From Thermodesulfobacteriota bacterium (GTDB lineage Bacteria > Desulfobacterota > Desulfobacteria > Desulfobacterales > JAUWMJ01), in NCBI GenBank assembly GCA_034189135.1, contig JAXHVO010000023.1, positions 1-39,043 on the forward strand: a stretch of 39,043 nucleotides of DNA, written 5' to 3'. Made by a program: the position numbers and the translations under genes. Numbering within the stretch: position 1 is the first letter of the stretch; each line of letters starts with the position of its first letter. The notes below the pieces were generated by a model. The model was not told the DNA's origin. It saw only the letters and a list, made by a program, of their open reading frames with translations, and did not search any database. Shown here piece by piece: positions 36,301 through 39,043 of the stretch.

Positions 36301-38870
36301 CAAAAGGTTCATATTTCGCCAGGTATTTAAATGAGGGGATGAAAGTATCCACAGGGGAATACATTGTTTTATTATCCAATGATGTTAGGGTGACCAAAGG
36401 CTGGTTGTCAGGGATGATTGAGTGCTTTAAAAGAGTTCCTGACGCAGGTATCGTCGGTCCAATGTCGAATCTTACAAGAGGATTTCAAAAGGTCGCAAAA
36501 ACAGATAATGTTTCTGAAGATGAAATAGACGAGTTTGCTGAATCATTTAGGACGAAAAATAGCTGCCGCAGAATCCCAACCTATTCAATTGATGGTTCTT
36601 GTATGCTGTTTAAACGTAATTTGCTGGAGAAAATCGGATTTTTCGACGAAAAATTTGGTCCGGATGGTTTTGCGGATGAAGATTTTTGTCTCAGGTCCCT
36701 TTTAGAGGGTCGGCAAAACCTTATTGCCGGGGATGTGTATGTTCATCAGCAAAATAAAAAAGTTTCTCCTCAAAGCAAGAAGTATTTCAATACAAAATGG
36801 AATAGGGCGGATGCAAAAAGCCATTCAGGGAAAAAATTTCTTACCCTTAAGGCCATTGAAAAAGGCTGTGATGCTGATCAGAGGGGCCACACGGAAAATG
36901 CTGTTGAAATACTTTTGGAGGGTATCGGGCTTTCGCCTGATGATAAACGGCCATATTATACACTTGCAGAAATTTTATTAAATGCAAAAAAATACAAGGA
37001 TGCCATTGATGTCCTTAATGAAATACCATCAAATGAGCTGGATGTAAAAAGACTGGAATTGCTTGGGTACTGCAAGGAAGGCGCAGGCGATAATGAAGAA
37101 GCTCAAGATTATGCCGATCGAATCCTTTCTATAAACGGTAATTTCGCACCGGCTTTAAACCTTAAAGGAGTTTTGGCTTTTAAAAAGAAAGATATCAGTT
37201 TCGCAGAAGATTGTTTTAACAAGGCCATTGAATCTGATCCTGGATACGGGGAGCCTTACACGAACCTTGGTGCAATACTCTGGGATAGTCAACAGGAAAA
37301 GGCTATGGATCTGTTTGAGAAAGGATTTATTCTATCTCCAACGATAACCGACATAGTCACAAACTATCATTCTGCAGTTACCGCATCAGGGAACTTTGAA
37401 AGAGCTGCGCGAATTTTCGAGGAAGCCTGTTCCCTAAGCCCCAATAATAAAATCCTAAGATATCAGCTTATTGATGTGCTCATTAAGCAAGGGAAAAATA
37501 TAGAAGCCATGAGTCACATTGAAGATGCAATCGCTTTATGCGGAGTGGATGACGGTATTTTGCCTTTTGCACTCAAAATAAGGAATTTGATTGGGCCGAT
37601 AGAAATTGATAAAACAAAAGATAAAAAACACACTGTTTCCCTATGTATGATCGCTAAAAATGAAGAGGAGTGTCTGGCAAGGTGTCTTAAAAGTGTGAAA
37701 CCGGTGGTAGATGAGATGATAGTTATAGATACAGGATCTGAGGACAGAACAGCTGAGATTGCCAGAGTATTCGGGGCCAAAGTATTTGATTTTAAATGGA
37801 CAGGTGATTTTTCTGAAGCAAGGAACTTTTCTCTTTCAAAAGCTTCAGGCAGCTGGACCTTTCATCTGGATGCAGATGAAGTGATCTCTGCCCTTGACTA
37901 TGAAGCCTTTAAAAAGATTATTAGACAATCTGCAACCCAAAAGGTTGCTTTTTTAATTAACACGCGAAACTACACCATGGATGTCAACCAGGTCGGATGG
38001 ACCGCAAATGACGGGCATTATGAAAGGGAGGAATCGGCCACCGGCTGGATCCCGAGCGAAAAGGTGAGATTGTTTCGCAAAGAAGGAAATATCCGGTTTG
38101 AATATCCGATCCACGAACTGGTGGAACCTTCACTTAAAACAGCCGGGATTACGGTAAAGAAATGTGCCATTCCTGTACACCACTACGGGAAGCTAAATAA
38201 GGAGAAAAGCAGTAAAAAGATTGAAATTTATTATCAGACCGGCAAGAAAAAACTAGATAAAATGGGAGACGATGCAGTTGCTATTCGTGAATTAGCGATA
38301 CAGGCGGAAATAATTAAAAAACATGATGAGGCAATTGAGCTATGGGAAAGGTTTATCGCAATTGAGCCCAATGTTGCCAGGGCATATATCAACATGGGAA
38401 TATCGTATTGCAGTCTTGGAAAATATGAAGACGTTCTTGAAACGGCCAAAAAAGCAATGAAACTTGATCCTGAGATGAAGGAAGCCCACTATAATTATGC
38501 ACTCGCTAAACTGCATCTCGGAGGTGCATCGGAAGCTGTTTCAATCCTTAAAAAGCTTCTTGAACGAAATGGTCAATATCCGCCAGCCAAATTTTTGCTG
38601 GCGGCAGCATATTGCTGTAACGGGAAAAGGGATAACGGAATAAATGAGCTGAAAGAGCTGCAGAAATCTTCCATCGGGCCGGGTCTTCCCATTCGTTGCC
38701 ATGAGCTTGCAAAGGGACTCGTCTCTTCCCAGAGGCCTGAGTATGCACTGGTGATTCTTGAAGCTGCCATAGACAGTAAGAATAGCAACAAGGATGTTCT
38801 TGAGCTTTACTCTAAATGCGCAGAGATGATGACTGTTGATAGAAAAACGGGAACAATGGGAGGTTTGTGA
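30393..38870 (+). CDS. Giant multidomain glycan enzyme: methyltransferase, CgeB-type GT, B12-radical SAM, five GT2 domains and TPRs
   Basis: One uninterrupted frame of 2825 residues; GGAGAAG precedes ATG 30393. Domain order: class I methyltransferase 1-190 (VDVPCGVGWGTSLL, 39-52); CgeB-like GT1 glycosyltransferase about 200-505 (SFVGQDYGRRREHL near 355, FFEVPMSGGFLLTEY near 423); linker; B12-binding domain about 543-690 (GGPHATV at 644); radical SAM about 720-945 with the CxxxCxxC cluster C729/C733/C736 in CPFNCTFC; GT2-1 from 959 (MDADD at 1044); GT2-2 from 1194 (DDDD at 1280); GT2-3 from 1452 (NND at 1543); TPRs about 1748-1896; GT2-4 from 1908 (SND near 1996); TPRs about 2153-2400; GT2-5 from 2413 (DAD at 2493); TPRs about 2630-2800. 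No signal peptide or membrane helix was seen, so it should work in the cytosol, perhaps building and modifying a surface or protein-linked glycan in assembly-line fashion. Product unknown. All five GT2 domains keep a nucleotide-sugar DxD-like site, weakest in GT2-3 and GT2-4. Confidence 0.88.
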   Translation: MSERAHPEDPGFIKGSPYRENLYKRYNFANAYTKDKDVVDVPCGVGWGTSLLRGKRVAGIDISKEAVDYAKKHYLGIDFLVGNMANIPLPGKSIDVVVCLEGFEHVNKDVGIRFLDEAVRILRKDGLLVMSCPVILPGGNHSGNPYHLYEPTVEEIERILDKKFKKIKSKTFSGPDGHIMFFVGKPLDNATYSYINKNVIPEKIFLLSVGCINYDCNINFYEPLKKICSNTINYNYVERLRQIGKKEMNDEVLRLVDREKPDYVFFITHQDQVDISTLDKIKMLGAKTIAWFSDDHWRFDNYSKFIAPHVFCSITTDRYAFDKYREIGLNVVRSQWAANQGYYKKMPLQFLYDVSFVGQDYGRRREHLAYLKDKGLPVVVFGKGFGTFLEFNNIIKVFNASKINLNFSSSSSDDGIKQIKGRFFEVPMSGGFLLTEYADGIEEYFEIGKEVECFEDRREAVEKIRYYLTHKNKRIEIAKAGHARALTAHAWEKRLNELFYDIKKLKTETSSIISGSGNGVKQGVKQAVHTSENKRQITARSGKHVLLTTSAAPSQSPFSTTEKRPPIGIGFLISVLRNAGHNVFFIDNYLQPSNFIEKDYLLQNNIDYVGIYANTICYQDTLRMLYKLEWLRQTGRWKGKIIVGGPHATVCLDTIPDFVDYVVQGEGEQAIKDIVAGKTKKRVIKYPRIKDLDELPMPAWDYFINLPYNWGGEWFPQKPVFTMNTSRGCPFNCTFCSVGSIWGKKYTCFSAERIVSDIEHLVKQYGAKGIYFREDNFTLNKKRLKRFCNLLLEKGIKISWACETRVNTLDREIIELMSRAGACGFYFGVESGSQRVLDFLNKDITVEQTRNAFKWCHEFGIKVAASVVVGVPTETQAELKQTIALLKEIKPTVTWFNVFVGIPNSKLYKYTLENKLYEFIDDRGLVYLKGHNQRVRKFYQGAWDADCPVSLHRDRITNPKISVVMSVYNGEKHLKEAIESVLQQTFQDFEFIIVDDASNDKSNKILQSFSDPRIRVIKNRKNLGLTRSLNRGVKAAKGEYIARMDADDISLPHRFARQVEFIERNPDHAAAGSSYYQIDDKGKTTSVIEVLTNSSDIKEGLKTQNWFGHGSVMMQKEALLRAGGYNEKYKFAQDYDLWLRLAEDYELANIKEPLYCWRVGSSNISKKKSSQQRHYANLAISEAQKREEDKMDTPLVSVIVPTYNRPDMLAAALESILQQRFRRFETIVVNDAGRSVEDVISKLNEKKNITYVSHAKNMGLAAARNTGIKIARGKYIALLDDDDLFYPNHLETAMAHVSEDTPVVYTDAVRATYEKHKDSYRLVGKKVPYSIDFERDKLLVGNIAPVNCFVFEREKGIGAGLFDETLTTLEDWDFWIRLSKKCTFKHIASTTAQVNWRTDGTTMTSSLGAEFGKNRERIYKRYQKQISKIEDIESTLKEFEEIWGQDDNSVGPLVSIIILVRNQLAYTRKCMESIINHTSLPFELIVIDNASTDGTAEYLKSELPRLIPEDRLQVIKNKKNFGFAKGNNQGIAASRAGYVLLMNNDVVTTPGWLSKMIRCAEESPLIGIVGPKSNYVSGPQLVKSVSYNTNNLKGLKRFSTEFAEKNDGKSVRYWRVVGFCMLIKRVVIEKIGGLDERYGLGNFEDDDFSLRATLAGYESRIAQDCFIHHFGSRTFAGEQIDYEKSLHKNWEIFKKKWDISRDLPYGSSCDLGNLVKEGFIRAKHFISVEEKHGLPAGNQKNTHKAKPGSIEEEYHIVQQLLSRGKKQEAKEGLKKLLSDHPEFVIAHNDLGVLYFQDGEKVKAREHYERAVELQPQNITFLKNLADFYYVELGRVEEALTLYNRVLYINPEDIETLVIIGHICVSLKKFDDAKTFYHQVLDLDPMNEDARQILDKLLTREQSVNPNINVSIIVPTSNQQKYIKNCIESIRRHTVEPHEIVFVNNGTTKGMEKWLKKNINENSNYRMIKCPKGSYFARYLNEGMKVSTGEYIVLLSNDVRVTKGWLSGMIECFKRVPDAGIVGPMSNLTRGFQKVAKTDNVSEDEIDEFAESFRTKNSCRRIPTYSIDGSCMLFKRNLLEKIGFFDEKFGPDGFADEDFCLRSLLEGRQNLIAGDVYVHQQNKKVSPQSKKYFNTKWNRADAKSHSGKKFLTLKAIEKGCDADQRGHTENAVEILLEGIGLSPDDKRPYYTLAEILLNAKKYKDAIDVLNEIPSNELDVKRLELLGYCKEGAGDNEEAQDYADRILSINGNFAPALNLKGVLAFKKKDISFAEDCFNKAIESDPGYGEPYTNLGAILWDSQQEKAMDLFEKGFILSPTITDIVTNYHSAVTASGNFERAARIFEEACSLSPNNKILRYQLIDVLIKQGKNIEAMSHIEDAIALCGVDDGILPFALKIRNLIGPIEIDKTKDKKHTVSLCMIAKNEEECLARCLKSVKPVVDEMIVIDTGSEDRTAEIARVFGAKVFDFKWTGDFSEARNFSLSKASGSWTFHLDADEVISALDYEAFKKIIRQSATQKVAFLINTRNYTMDVNQVGWTANDGHYEREESATGWIPSEKVRLFRKEGNIRFEYPIHELVEPSLKTAGITVKKCAIPVHHYGKLNKEKSSKKIEIYYQTGKKKLDKMGDDAVAIRELAIQAEIIKKHDEAIELWERFIAIEPNVARAYINMGISYCSLGKYEDVLETAKKAMKLDPEMKEAHYNYALAKLHLGGASEAVSILKKLLERNGQYPPAKFLLAAAYCCNGKRDNGINELKELQKSSIGPGLPIRCHELAKGLVSSQRPEYALVILEAAIDSKNSNKDVLELYSKCAEMMTVDRKTGTMGGL

Positions 38871-39043
38871 TTGACGTTTGTTGAATAGTCAACGAAAAGC
38901 TGAAAATCTTGGCTTTAAAATATATTTAGTGCCTGAACGAAAAGTCATGGTTTTACGAGCCAGCCGGTTGGTTATGTTCGTTCATTAAATTACTACCGTT
39001 CAAAATGATGGCAGCCAGTAGTAAATCAAATCTTGGCTACCTT
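38871..39043. other. Non-coding end of window
   Basis: AT-rich spacer after the giant gene. No gene or clear terminator was identified before the window ends. Confidence 0.3.

Noticed and set aside
1-39043. tRNA, rRNA or CRISPR features
   Set aside because: I looked for TTCRANYC-type arms with acceptor pairing, rRNA-like blocks and regularly spaced direct repeats and found none.

Overview
The window looks like a chromosomal segment of a Gram-negative anaerobe of the Desulfobacterota, probably Desulfobacterales. This is an inference from gene content and style: moderate GC, a TANGO2-like NRDE protein, a gyrA-gpsA-radC-pgk run, a sensor-less hybrid kinase, a short N-acetylglutamate-synthase-like acetyltransferase and a MinD-type ATPase with a J-like N-terminus. 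No rRNA, tRNA, CRISPR array, integrase or intact transposase was seen. All family calls come from reading motifs; no database search was run.

Region 1 (1-10.7 kb) is accessory and mosaic. Short plus-strand genes of the kind carried as integron cassettes (a RusA-like resolvase, an HNH-type protein, two GNAT acetyltransferases, a lone TfoX C-terminal domain, an unknown 144-residue protein, an RHH/PemK toxin-antitoxin pair) are separated by at least one convincing and two weaker attC-like folded sites, with no integrase in view. Two ordinary genes, an NRDE protein on the minus strand and a thiolase, sit inside it. A lipoprotein esterase is fused to a transglutaminase-like domain across an abrupt composition change and is followed by a decayed alpha/beta-hydrolase tail, so this region has been reshuffled.

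Region 2 (10.7-18.4 kb) is a compact plus-strand core block: AI-2E-type transporter, gyrA, gpsA, radC, a small four-Cys protein, pgk and a TVP38/TMEM64 membrane protein, with several overlaps at start/stop codons. A 356-residue protein of unknown function follows.

Region 3 (19.7-28.1 kb) is envelope and signalling. On the minus strand are a GNAT, a CHASE2-adenylate cyclase, a class A penicillin-binding protein and a soluble hybrid histidine kinase. After a palindromic MITE-like element comes a plus-strand J-like/MinD ATPase, convergent with a single-domain response regulator and a small unknown gene.

Region 4 (28.1-39 kb) is the most unusual. A 537-base gene-free stretch with palindromes and an orphan minus-strand terminator precedes a two-domain methyltransferase, then an 8.5-kb single reading frame encoding 2825 residues. 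That protein strings together a methyltransferase, a CgeB-type glycosyltransferase, a B12-binding radical SAM enzyme, five GT2 glycosyltransferase domains and three TPR blocks. Together these two genes look like a glycan synthesis and modification machine condensed into two polypeptides; its product is unknown.
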